A DNA stretch of 11,097 nt, from the NCBI GenBank assembly GCA_026993275.1, contig JALWUB010000470.1, positions 1-11,097 on the forward strand, given 5' to 3'. This document shows, one piece after another, positions 1 to 6,370 of this stretch (position 1 is its first letter; every line of letters begins with the position of its first letter). The DNA is from Robiginitomaculum sp. (GTDB lineage: Bacteria; Pseudomonadota; Alphaproteobacteria; Caulobacterales; Maricaulaceae). The translations under genes and the position numbers were made by a program. The notes under the pieces are model-generated. The model was not told the DNA's origin. It did no database searches and saw nothing but the letters and a program-made list of their open reading frames with translations.

Positions 1-222
1 GGCGGGGGCCGCATGCAGGCCCGCCAACGGCCCCTTGCCGGGATAGCGGTCGGCTATGCCGCCCGGCCCCGAAAGCAGCACCGGGGCACAGCCCGCCGCA
101 TGCAGCTTTTCCGCCATCAGATCGGCCAGCGTGCCCCCTTGGACCTTCAGCTTCGCCTTGTCCCGCCCCATGCGGCGCGAGCTGCCGCCTGCCAGCACCA
201 CGCCCGCCAGCACCTCAGCCAT
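1..222 (-). CDS. mobA: Molybdenum cofactor guanylyltransferase MobA, N-terminal part (cut by window edge)
   Basis: MobA transfers GMP from GTP to Mo-molybdopterin in the cytosol, giving the guanine-dinucleotide cofactor used by DMSO-reductase-family enzymes such as the FdsA encoded nearby. The visible 74 residues begin MAEVLAGVVLAGGSSRRMG. They hold the nucleotide-binding signature LAGGSSRRMGRDKA at residues 10-23, where Lys22 matches the conserved GTP-contacting lysine of the family. Later GKGPLAGLHAA (62-72) matches the usual GPLAG segment after the Rossmann strand. The frame is open to the left edge, so about the first third is seen. The ATG overlaps the end of moaE by 8 nt, and a GAGG lies 6 nt upstream inside moaE, which supports this start and translational coupling. 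It is the last visible gene of the Moco operon. A MobA-like protein for another nucleotide (MocA) uses a similar fold, but the motif and the FDH context favour MobA. Confidence 0.9.
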   Translation of the reverse strand, partial: MAEVLAGVVLAGGSSRRMGRDKAKLKVQGGTLADLMAEKLHAAGCAPVLLSGPGGIADRYPGKGPLAGLHAAPA

Positions 223-676
223 GGGCCGCCTCTTCGTGCTGGCACAGGGCATGGCCCTGCACCCAGTCGCTGTCGCCGTCGGTGTAATGCTCCTGCTTCC
301 AGACCGGTGCGCGGGTCTTGATCTGCTCGATCACATAACGGCAAGCGGAAAAGGCCTCGTTCCGGTGCGGCGAGCCCGCGGCGATGACGACGCTGAGGCC
401 GCCCACGTCAAGCCGCCCCTTGGCATGGGCCACAAACAGGCGCAGGTCCGGCCCCCACTTGGCCTCTGCCTCGGCGCAAATCTCGCCAAAGCATTGCTCT
501 GCCAGCGGCGCGAACACGTCATAGCTGATGGCCAGCACATCGCGCCCCTGATTGCGGTTGCGCACCGCGCCAACGAACAGCGCCCCGGCGCCATGGCCCG
601 GCGCCTCGACAAAGCCAAGCGCCTCGGCCGCATCCAGAGGGGTTTGCGCCACATCACGCACCTCGGCATGAAACAT
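215..676 (-). CDS. moaE: Molybdopterin synthase catalytic (large) subunit MoaE
   Basis: MoaE binds cyclic pyranopterin monophosphate and, with thiocarboxylated MoaD, builds the dithiolene of molybdopterin in the cytosol. The 153-residue product is close to the E. coli protein (150 aa). Family landmarks align without gaps: VRNRNQG at residues 38-44 includes Arg39, and IKTRAPVWKQE (119-129) carries the two active-site lysines at 120 and 127, equivalent to E. coli Lys119 and Lys126. The open frame extends much further upstream, but the ATG at 676 is preferred for three reasons: it puts Arg39 at the E. coli position, it lies 5 nt after the moaD stop, and it has a GGAGGG Shine-Dalgarno 8 nt upstream. 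The 3' end overlaps mobA by 8 nt. All expected catalytic residues are present. Confidence 0.96.
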   Translation of the reverse strand: MFHAEVRDVAQTPLDAAEALGFVEAPGHGAGALFVGAVRNRNQGRDVLAISYDVFAPLAEQCFGEICAEAEAKWGPDLRLFVAHAKGRLDVGGLSVVIAAGSPHRNEAFSACRYVIEQIKTRAPVWKQEHYTDGDSDWVQGHALCQHEEAAHG

Positions 677-681
677 CGTGC

Positions 682-927
682 CTACCCTCCCGAAACCGGA
701 GGCAGCAGCGCCAGCGCGGCGCCATCGGCCACCGGCGTATCCTCTGCCAGAATGGCATGTGAATCGGCAAAACGGCTCAGGGAGAGCAATTCGGCCCGCT
801 CGGCGCCCAGCCGTGCCAGAAGCGCGGCGCGCACATCGCTGATGCTGCCATGCTTGCGCACCACCAGAGCCACGCTCTCGCCGTGGGCACGAAACGCCCC
901 GAACAGTTTGACATTCACCCGGATCAT
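682..927 (-). CDS. moaD: Molybdopterin synthase sulfur carrier subunit MoaD
   Basis: MoaD is a ubiquitin-fold sulfur carrier. Its C-terminal glycine is adenylylated by MoeB and converted to a thiocarboxylate, which MoaE uses to sulfurate the pterin precursor. The product is 81 residues, the same length as E. coli MoaD, and ends PPVSGG with the required terminal Gly-Gly. The beta-grasp start MIRVNVKLFGAFR and the late DGAALALLPPVSGG segment are typical. The ATG overlaps the moeA stop as ATGA, and a GGAG lies 8 nt upstream inside moeA. The two glycine codons before the stop (GGA GGG) also serve as the best Shine-Dalgarno for moaE. A MoeB adenylylating enzyme is needed for its activation but is not in the window. 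Confidence 0.95.
   Translation of the reverse strand: MIRVNVKLFGAFRAHGESVALVVRKHGSISDVRAALLARLGAERAELLSLSRFADSHAILAEDTPVADGAALALLPPVSGG
685..690 (-). promoter_or_regulatory. moaE ribosome-binding site made of the moaD Gly-Gly codons
   Basis: On the minus strand the last two sense codons of moaD read GGA GGG, an almost perfect Shine-Dalgarno, 8 nt upstream of the moaE ATG at 676. The TAG stop of moaD lies between them. This fixes the moaE start and suggests that a ribosome ending moaD is placed to re-initiate on moaE. Confidence 0.75.
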
Positions 928-2138
928 GGTTGTCTCTCCACTGCTGAAAATCCTTTGAACCCCACTTGCGTGCCTGCGGCAAACTCCCCCTGCCCCGCTG
1001 GCAGAATGGCCCAGCCATTGGCTGCCAGCAATGGCGCAAGGCGGAAGGACTGCTGCCCTGGCAAGATCTCGACCTGCCCTTCGGCCAGGCGCGCCTTGGC
1101 AAAAAAGGTGAACCCCGCCTTTTTTCTGAAATCCCTGGCCAGCGGCACCTCAAGAGCCGCATCCGGGCGCAAACCGGCCAGCCGGTCCAGCAAGGGCTGG
1201 ACAAAAAACGCGAGCCCCACCGCCGCCGAGACCGGATTGCCCGGCAAGCCGAAAAAATACGCCCCGCCCGGCAGACGCGCAAACAGGATCGGCTTGCCCG
1301 GGCGAATGGCGCATTTGTGAAACACCGTGCGCGCGCCCAATTCTGCCAGCGCCTGCGGCACAAAGTCCCGCCGCCCCATGCTCACCGCACCAGTGGAAAT
1401 GATGATGTCTGCGCCGCCAGCCGCTTCCAGCGCCTGCATAAATCCCGCCGCATCATCCGGCGAGCCCGCGATGATACGCGCTGCATGGCCTGCCTGCACC
1501 AGCGCCGCGCGCAAATAAGGCGTGTTGGAATCATAAATCTGTCCCGGCTTCAGGGGCGTTGCAGGATCACGCACCACCTCCGCGCCGGTGCCAATGAGGG
1601 CGATGGACGGCCGCGCGGCCACGGTTATTCTTTCAACACCCAGGGCCGTGAAAACCGCAATCATCCGGGCGGTGACGAGACTGCCCTTTTGGGCAATCTC
1701 CTGCCCGGCCTGCACATCCTCTCCGGCGCAGCGGATATGCTTGCCCGCGGGCACCGGCGCATCAACATGCACCTGCAATGGCGCCCCGTCCGGGCCGCGC
1801 CGCACCTGCACGTTTTCCACCGGCACCACCGTGTCGCACCAGGGCGGCACCGGCGCGCCGGTCATGATCTCGACAGCGCCCCCTGGCGCACCCGCACGCG
1901 GGGCGTCGCCCGCGGCCAGACTTGCCGATACCGGCAGATCAACCGGCGCATTGCGGGTGTCTTCGGCGCGCAGGGCAAAGCCGTCCATGGCGGAATTGTC
2001 AAATGGCGGCAGGCTCATCGGCGCGGCCACGTCCGCGGCCAGCACCCGGCCCAGGGCCTCAGCCGGAGCCCGTTCTTCTTCGCATACCGGCCCGGCCTCG
2101 GCCAGCACAAGCGCCAAAGCCTCTTCATAGCCGATCAT
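924..2138 (-). CDS. moeA: Molybdopterin molybdenumtransferase MoeA
   Basis: MoeA hydrolyses adenylylated molybdopterin and inserts molybdate to form Mo-molybdopterin in the cytosol. The 404-residue product is close to E. coli MoeA (411 aa). Landmarks in order are PPFDNSAMDGFA (44-55), IMTGAPVP (91-98), AGED (138-141), GTGAEV (183-188, with the conserved Glu187), STGAVSMGRRDF (248-259), KPGQIYDSN (197-205) and GLPGNPVSA (297-305). The usual GGVS loop is GAVS here, and Asp258 is kept. The ATG at 2138 overlaps the moaCB stop as ATGA, with AAGGGG 8 nt upstream. The open frame runs further upstream, but that part is a shadow of moaCB. The 3' stop overlaps the moaD ATG. Position between the MogA-like domain and MoaD fits a cotranscribed pathway operon. 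Confidence 0.95.
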   Translation of the reverse strand: MIGYEEALALVLAEAGPVCEEERAPAEALGRVLAADVAAPMSLPPFDNSAMDGFALRAEDTRNAPVDLPVSASLAAGDAPRAGAPGGAVEIMTGAPVPPWCDTVVPVENVQVRRGPDGAPLQVHVDAPVPAGKHIRCAGEDVQAGQEIAQKGSLVTARMIAVFTALGVERITVAARPSIALIGTGAEVVRDPATPLKPGQIYDSNTPYLRAALVQAGHAARIIAGSPDDAAGFMQALEAAGGADIIISTGAVSMGRRDFVPQALAELGARTVFHKCAIRPGKPILFARLPGGAYFFGLPGNPVSAAVGLAFFVQPLLDRLAGLRPDAALEVPLARDFRKKAGFTFFAKARLAEGQVEILPGQQSFRLAPLLAANGWAILPAGQGEFAAGTQVGFKGFSAVERQP

Positions 2139-3145
2139 GGGCAATGCCCCTTGCCGCCAGCGGCAAGACGCACCGCATGGCGCAAAAACGGTTTGAGCAC
2201 ATCCATGCTCTCGCCAATGGCCCTGGGCGAGCCCGGCAGGGCGATAATCAGGGTCTTGCCGCGCACCCCGGCGATGGAGCGCGACAGCCAGGCGGTGGGG
2301 ATGTGCCGTGCGCCTGCGGCGCGCAGGGCTTCGCCAATGCCGGGCGCGGTCTTGGTGCACAGGCGCGCAATCGCTTCGGGGGCGACATCGCGCGGCGTCA
2401 GCCCGGTGCCGCCAGTGGTGATGACAAGCCCCAGATCGCCCGCATCGGCGAGCGCACCCACATGCGCCGCGATTTTTTCTTCATCATCAGGCAAAATATC
2501 CGCCGATACGACCTCGGCGCCCAGCGCCTCGAGAGCCGCGCGCAAGATCGGCCCGGAGCGGTCTTCATATGCGCCCGACGAGGCCCGGTCCGAAAGGGTC
2601 ACGATGGCGGCCCTTATGCCTTCCAGCGGACGCTCGCGGGTTTCGGGCAATATCCCGGCGGCGCGCGCCGGCACCCCCTCCGGGCAGACCCAGCGGCCTT
2701 TCTTGCCACCTTCCTTGACGAGCAAATGCACATCCGTGATCGTCAAGGCGGGCTCCACCGGCTTGGTCAGGTCATAGAGCGTCAGCAGGGCGCCATTGAC
2801 CCCGGCCAGGGCCTCCATCTCCACCCCGGTGCGGGCAAAGGCGGCGGCCAGGCAATAGACCGCGACGCTGTGGCTCTCCTCCTCAAGATCGAGCCAGAGC
2901 GCCACATGATCCAGCGGCAGGGGATGGCACAGGGGGATCAGGCTGGCCGCGCCCTTGGCGCCCTGTATGCCGGCAATTTCGGCAATTTTGAGCACATCGC
3001 CCTTGGGCAATGTGCCCGCCTTGATGTGTGCAAAAGCCGCCTCCCCCACATGAATGCGCCCCATGGCCAGCGCCCGGCGATGGTTTGGGCTCTTGCCGCC
3101 CACATCAGCCATGTGGAAGGCAGCGGGAAGGTCTGTGCCTGTCAT
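2135..3145 (-). CDS. moaCB: Fused MoaC-MoaB/MogA Moco biosynthesis protein (MoaCB)
   Basis: The 336-residue product joins two enzymes. Residues about 8-155 are MoaC, cyclic pyranopterin monophosphate synthase, which rearranges the MoaA product. KGDVL (48-52), LIPLCHPL (69-76), GVEMEAL (107-113) and YDLTK (124-128) give Lys48, His74, Asp125 and Lys128. These match E. coli Lys51, His77, Asp128 and Lys131 at a constant offset of three. Residues about 177-336 are a MogA/MoaB molybdopterin adenylyltransferase: TLSDRASSGAYEDRSG (183-198), ILPDDEEKI (217-225), TTGGTGLTPRDV (243-254) and ALPGSPRA (302-309), with Asp220 and Asp253 at the expected acidic sites. A proline- and glycine-rich linker of about 20 residues joins them. 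This fused architecture is already known in bacteria. The gene starts 40 nt after moaA with a weak AGG upstream, and its stop overlaps the moeA start. Both halves look intact. Confidence 0.94.
   Translation of the reverse strand: MTGTDLPAAFHMADVGGKSPNHRRALAMGRIHVGEAAFAHIKAGTLPKGDVLKIAEIAGIQGAKGAASLIPLCHPLPLDHVALWLDLEEESHSVAVYCLAAAFARTGVEMEALAGVNGALLTLYDLTKPVEPALTITDVHLLVKEGGKKGRWVCPEGVPARAAGILPETRERPLEGIRAAIVTLSDRASSGAYEDRSGPILRAALEALGAEVVSADILPDDEEKIAAHVGALADAGDLGLVITTGGTGLTPRDVAPEAIARLCTKTAPGIGEALRAAGARHIPTAWLSRSIAGVRGKTLIIALPGSPRAIGESMDVLKPFLRHAVRLAAGGKGHCP
2139..2167 (-). promoter_or_regulatory. moeA ribosome-binding site inside two alternative hairpins
   Basis: The moeA Shine-Dalgarno AAGGGG (2152-2147) lies 8 nt before the ATG. 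It sits next to a perfect 8-bp inverted repeat, arms 2150-2157 and 2160-2167 with a 2-nt centre, which is within the last codons of moaCB. A second possible stem of 5 bp, 2140-2144 with 2151-2155, puts GGGG of the Shine-Dalgarno in its 6-nt loop. The two stems share bases and cannot form together. A regulatory role is an inference. Confidence 0.4.
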
Positions 3146-3185
3146 GGTTTGAACCTGTCAAAGGATGGATGCCAAGCCGCCATCT

Positions 3186-4160
3186 TCAGCCTCCGATATC
3201 GGCAAAGCGCCGGTTGCCGCCGGTTTCGCCATCGAGCAAAAAGTGACTGGCGGCCTTGGTTTGCAGAGCATCAACCAGAAACGCCTTGAGCTCGTCGATC
3301 TGGTCATCCGATTGCAACAGGGGGCGCAAGTCCATGCCGCTTTGCGCGAACAGGCACAAATGCAATCGGCCCAGTGCCGAGACGCGCAAGCGGTTGCAGG
3401 TCTTGCAAAAATCACGTGCGTAGGGGGCAATCAGGCCAATGGAGCCGGCATAATCGCCATGCACATACTCCAGCGCCGGACCGGCGCCGGGCGCGCGGGT
3501 CTTGCGCACCCAGCCAGCGCTTTCCAGCGCCGCGCTCACCACGCTGGCGGGGACATGATAACGGGCGAAATAATCGGCATTGTCGCCGGTGCGCATCAGC
3601 TCGATAAAGCGCACACTGACCGGCCGTTCCCGCACATAATCGGTGAACAGGTCAAGGTCCGTATCATTGACGCCCCTGAGCAGCACCGCATTGACCTTGA
3701 CCGCCTCATAGCCCGCCTCCAGGCAGGCCTCGACACCCGCCAGCACCTCGTCCAGACGGTCATGGCCTGTGATGCGCTGAAACACATCGGCGCGCAGGCT
3801 GTCGATGGAAACATTGATGGCCTGCAGACCCGCCTTGTGCCAGGCCCGCGCCCGCGCGTTCAGGCGATAGCCATTGGTGGTGGCGGCGAGGCGGCGCACC
3901 CCGGGCACGGCGGCCAGATCCTCGATGATCGCCTCGAAATCCTTGCGCACGCTGGGCTCGCCGCCGGTGATGCGGATTTTCCAGGTGCCCAGTTCCGCAA
4001 AGGCGCGGGCCACGCGCCGCAATTCGTCACGGCGCAGGAAGCCCGGCCCCAAGCGCTTGGCGTAACCGTCGGGCAGGCAATAGGAACAGCGGAAATTGCA
4101 GACCTCGGTGATGGAGAGGCGCAAATACTCGAACGTGCGCCCGAAGGCGTCCTGCAACAT
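3186..4160 (-). CDS. moaA: GTP 3',8-cyclase MoaA (radical SAM)
   Basis: MoaA is the first enzyme of Moco synthesis. It uses S-adenosylmethionine and two [4Fe-4S] clusters to turn GTP into 3',8-cyclo-7,8-dihydro-GTP, the substrate of MoaC. From the chosen start the product has 324 residues (E. coli 329). CNFRCSYC at 21-28 gives the radical-SAM cysteines 21, 25 and 28. ITGGEP (64-69) is the SAM-binding segment. FCKTCNRLR and LCLF give the second-cluster cysteines 252, 255 and 269. The chain ends in the Gly-Gly (323-324) needed by the family. An in-frame ATG at 4202 would add 14 residues but has little Shine-Dalgarno. The ATG at 4160 has AAGGA 7 nt upstream and matches the E. coli N-terminus, so it is preferred. 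It is the first gene of the leftward operon. Confidence 0.95.
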   Translation of the reverse strand: MLQDAFGRTFEYLRLSITEVCNFRCSYCLPDGYAKRLGPGFLRRDELRRVARAFAELGTWKIRITGGEPSVRKDFEAIIEDLAAVPGVRRLAATTNGYRLNARARAWHKAGLQAINVSIDSLRADVFQRITGHDRLDEVLAGVEACLEAGYEAVKVNAVLLRGVNDTDLDLFTDYVRERPVSVRFIELMRTGDNADYFARYHVPASVVSAALESAGWVRKTRAPGAGPALEYVHGDYAGSIGLIAPYARDFCKTCNRLRVSALGRLHLCLFAQSGMDLRPLLQSDDQIDELKAFLVDALQTKAASHFLLDGETGGNRRFADIGG

Positions 4161-4385
4161 CGCGTCATCCTTTCCAAGCACGGGAGGCCGGAACGTTTCC
4201 ATTCCAACCCGGCAGCGAAAAGCCGCTGCGGCCAGGGCCCCTTGCCGTGTGCCGGTTTAGGGACCAGGGCTTCGGATACGACTGCTGGCACCATAACAAG
4301 CCCGCCCGGGCGCGGCAATTCATGCGCATCACATTTTCGCCTTTGCCTGCTGCCGGCGCGTCCAAAATGCGCTATGCTGAGTCTC
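4161..4385. promoter_or_regulatory. Divergent control region between the moaA and fdsG operons
   Basis: This 225-nt stretch separates the two operons and must hold promoters for both, since each starts here. For moaA, the minus strand reads TTGTTA, 15 nt, then TATCCG (around 4275-4302), only a loose match to a sigma-70 promoter. Between that and moaA lies a 6-bp inverted repeat, arms 4212-4217 and 4224-4229, with a 6-nt loop and no following T tract. For fdsG, TATGCT at 4373-4378 resembles a -10 box but has no good -35 partner, and CAAAAT at 4363-4368 is another weak candidate. I see no clear regulator operator, ModE-like palindrome or recognisable Moco riboswitch, though the last cannot be excluded by eye. 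Promoter positions are guesses; the regulatory role of the region as a whole is a sound inference from the gene layout. Confidence 0.5.
4168..4172 (-). promoter_or_regulatory. moaA ribosome-binding site that decides the start
   Basis: AAGGA on the minus strand lies 7 nt upstream of the ATG at 4160. The alternative in-frame ATG at 4202 has only GGGTTGGA before it. This supports the shorter 324-residue MoaA. Confidence 0.6.
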
Positions 4386-4850
4386 ATGGAACGCTGGAGC
4401 GACAGCAAGGCCGAAGAGCTGATCCACGCTGCACATGAGAGCGGCGCGCCGCTGACCGGGGCCTTGCGCGCCCTGGCCGATGCCTTTGGCTATATCGATG
4501 AAGCGGCTTATCCCGCGCTCATGCAGGCCTATGCGCGCAGCCGCGCCGAAGTGCTGGGCGTGGTCTCCTGGTATGAGGATTTTCGCACCAGGCCGCCGGG
4601 CCGTCATGTGCTGCGCCTGTGCCAGGCCGAAGCCTGCCAGGCGGTGGGCGCACGGGAACTGACCGCTTATGCCTGCTCTGCAACCGGTTTGCGCCTGGGG
4701 GACACCTCGGCGGACGGCGCCCTCACCCTTGAGGGCGTCTATTGCCTCGGCCTGTGCGCCAATGGCCCGGCGGGCGAACTGGATGGACGGCCCCTGGCCG
4801 AACTGGATGCAGCCGCTTTGGACGCAAAACTGGCGGAGGCGGAGGAATGA
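4386..4850 (+). CDS. fdsG: NAD-dependent formate dehydrogenase gamma subunit FdsG (NuoE-like)
   Basis: FdsG is the small iron-sulfur subunit of the cytosolic molybdenum formate dehydrogenase and is related to NuoE of complex I. It binds one [2Fe-2S] cluster near the FMN site of FdsB. The product has 154 residues, typical for FdsG. Its thioredoxin-like C-terminal part shows CQAEAC (79-84) and CLGLC (120-124), the C-x4-C and C-x3-C pairs that bind the cluster. The helical N-terminal part with SRAEVLGVVSWYEDF (52-66) matches the NuoE family segment before the cluster. The start is uncertain: an in-frame ATG at 4374 would add four residues, and neither has a strong Shine-Dalgarno, only GAG 4 nt before 4386. 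The open frame extends far upstream, but that part overlaps moaA antisense and is not coding. The stop overlaps the fdsB ATG as ATGA. Confidence 0.92.
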   Translation: MERWSDSKAEELIHAAHESGAPLTGALRALADAFGYIDEAAYPALMQAYARSRAEVLGVVSWYEDFRTRPPGRHVLRLCQAEACQAVGARELTAYACSATGLRLGDTSADGALTLEGVYCLGLCANGPAGELDGRPLAELDAAALDAKLAEAEE

Positions 4851-6361
4851 GCACCCGCGTCTATATCCCTGCCGATACGCTGGCCGTGGCGCTGGGCGCG
4901 GATGACATTGCCACGGCCATCACCAGAGAAGCCGAAACGCGCAGGACAAACATCACCATCATACGCAATGGCTCGCGCGGCATGTGCTGGGCGGAGCCGC
5001 TCATCGAGGTGCAAACCGATGCAGGGCGCATGGCCTATGGGCGCATCAAGGCCGCCGATGTGCCGGGGTTGTTTGATGCGGGTTTTCTGCACGGCGGAGA
5101 CCATGAAAAGGCCCTGGGCCTTGTGGACGATCTCCCCTGGCTGAAAAACCAGCAGCGCCAGATTTTCAGAACCTGCGGCCTTTATGCGCCGACGGACCTT
5201 GCGGCCTATGAGGCCCATGACGGGCTGGAGGCCTTGCGCAAGGCGCGCGCCATGACGCCGGAGGCCATTCTGAAGGAGGTAGAAGCCTCGGGCCTGCGCG
5301 GACGCGGCGGCGCAGGCTTCCCGGCGGCGATCAAATGGCGCACGGTCGCCGGGGCCAAACCGGCACAAAAAACCATTGTCTGCAATGCCGACGAGGGCGA
5401 TTCGGGCACCTTTGCCGACCGGCTCATCATGGAGGGCGATCCCTTCCGCCTCATCGAGGCCATGGCCATTGCCGGGCTGGCGGTCGGTGCGCAAGAGGGC
5501 ATCATCTATGTCCGCTCCGAATATCCGCGCGCCATCAGGATTCTGCAGCAGGCCATTGATACAGCAGAGCAATCCGGATTTCTTGACGGCACGTTCAAGC
5601 TGCGCGTCTTTGTCGGCGGCGGCTCTTATGTGTGCGGCGAGGAGACGGCGCTGCTGGAAAGCCTGGAAGGCAAGCGCGGCGTGGTGCGCGCCAAGCCGCC
5701 CGTGCCGGCGCTCCAGGGCCTGCATGGCCAGCCCACCCTGATCCACAATGTCATCACCCTGTGCGCCGTGCCGGACATCATCACCAAGGGCGGGGCCTGG
5801 CATGCGGCACTGGGCGCGGGAAAATCCACCGGAACCATGACATTTCAGCTTGCCGGAGATGTGCGCCGTGGCGGGCTGGTGGAGGTGCCTTTCGGGCTCA
5901 CCTTGCGCGCCCTGCTCGACGATTTTGGCGGCGGCACGCGCTCCGGCAAGGCCATCAAGGCGGTGCAGATCGGCGGGCCGCTGGGCGCCTATCTGCCCCC
6001 GGCCCTGTTTGATACGCCGCTGACCTATGACGCCATGGCCAGGATCGGCGCGGGCATCGGCCATGGCGGCATTGTGGTGTTCAACGAGACCGCCGACATG
6101 CGCGAACAGGCGCGCTATGCCTTTGCATTTTGCGCCCATGAAAGCTGTGGCAAGTGCACGCCCTGCCGCATTGGCGCGGTGCGCGGTGCGGAATTGCTGG
6201 CTGAGCCAGAGCCTGACCTGGCGCTGGTCGAAGACTTGTGCGCGGTCATGACCGAGGCTTCGGCCTGCGCCATGGGCACGATGACACCGATCCCGGTGCG
6301 CTCGGCGATGATGCATTTCCCGGACGAATTTGCCGCGCCGCGCCAGCAGGCAGCGCAATAG
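4847..6361 (+). CDS. fdsB: NAD-dependent formate dehydrogenase beta subunit FdsB (NuoF-like)
   Basis: FdsB is the FMN-containing diaphorase subunit that passes electrons from formate to NAD+; it is related to NuoF. The product has 504 residues, in the usual FdsB range. An N-terminal thioredoxin-like domain (about 1-120) lacks the four cluster cysteines seen in FdsG, having only Cys47 and Cys110. The FMN/NAD core follows: GRGGAGFPAAIKWR (152-165), NADEGDSGTFADR (180-192), YVRSEYP (221-227) and GGGSYVCGEETALLESLEG (257-275). The C-terminal [4Fe-4S] site is ESCGKCTPCRIG (432-443), with cysteines 434, 437 and 440, plus Cys474 in SACAMG. The ATG overlaps the fdsG stop and has a GGAGGCGGAGGA run just upstream. 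fdsA follows 9 nt after the stop. Confidence 0.96.
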   Translation: MSTRVYIPADTLAVALGADDIATAITREAETRRTNITIIRNGSRGMCWAEPLIEVQTDAGRMAYGRIKAADVPGLFDAGFLHGGDHEKALGLVDDLPWLKNQQRQIFRTCGLYAPTDLAAYEAHDGLEALRKARAMTPEAILKEVEASGLRGRGGAGFPAAIKWRTVAGAKPAQKTIVCNADEGDSGTFADRLIMEGDPFRLIEAMAIAGLAVGAQEGIIYVRSEYPRAIRILQQAIDTAEQSGFLDGTFKLRVFVGGGSYVCGEETALLESLEGKRGVVRAKPPVPALQGLHGQPTLIHNVITLCAVPDIITKGGAWHAALGAGKSTGTMTFQLAGDVRRGGLVEVPFGLTLRALLDDFGGGTRSGKAIKAVQIGGPLGAYLPPALFDTPLTYDAMARIGAGIGHGGIVVFNETADMREQARYAFAFCAHESCGKCTPCRIGAVRGAELLAEPEPDLALVEDLCAVMTEASACAMGTMTPIPVRSAMMHFPDEFAAPRQQAAQ

Positions 6362-6370
6362 GAGGCAGCC

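Noticed and set aside
56..958. Long plus-strand open frame opposite mobA, moaE and moaD
   Set aside because: It is antisense to three well-supported genes, has a low-complexity Arg/Ala/Pro-rich translation and matches no family. Long antisense frames are expected at this GC content.
966..2777. Plus-strand 603-residue open frame opposite moeA and moaCB
   Set aside because: It is a shadow of the minus-strand genes, which carry complete catalytic motifs. Its own translation is rich in Arg, His and Gln with no domain.
4297..4340. Short palindromes in the divergent region (GCCCG-CC-CGGGC and GCGC repeats) as operators
   Set aside because: The arms are only 4-5 bp of G and C, which occur often by chance in this sequence, and they match no known operator.
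3165..4385. Upstream extension of the fdsG frame
   Set aside because: It runs antisense through moaA and the control region. FdsG family length and N-terminal similarity place the start at 4374 or 4386.
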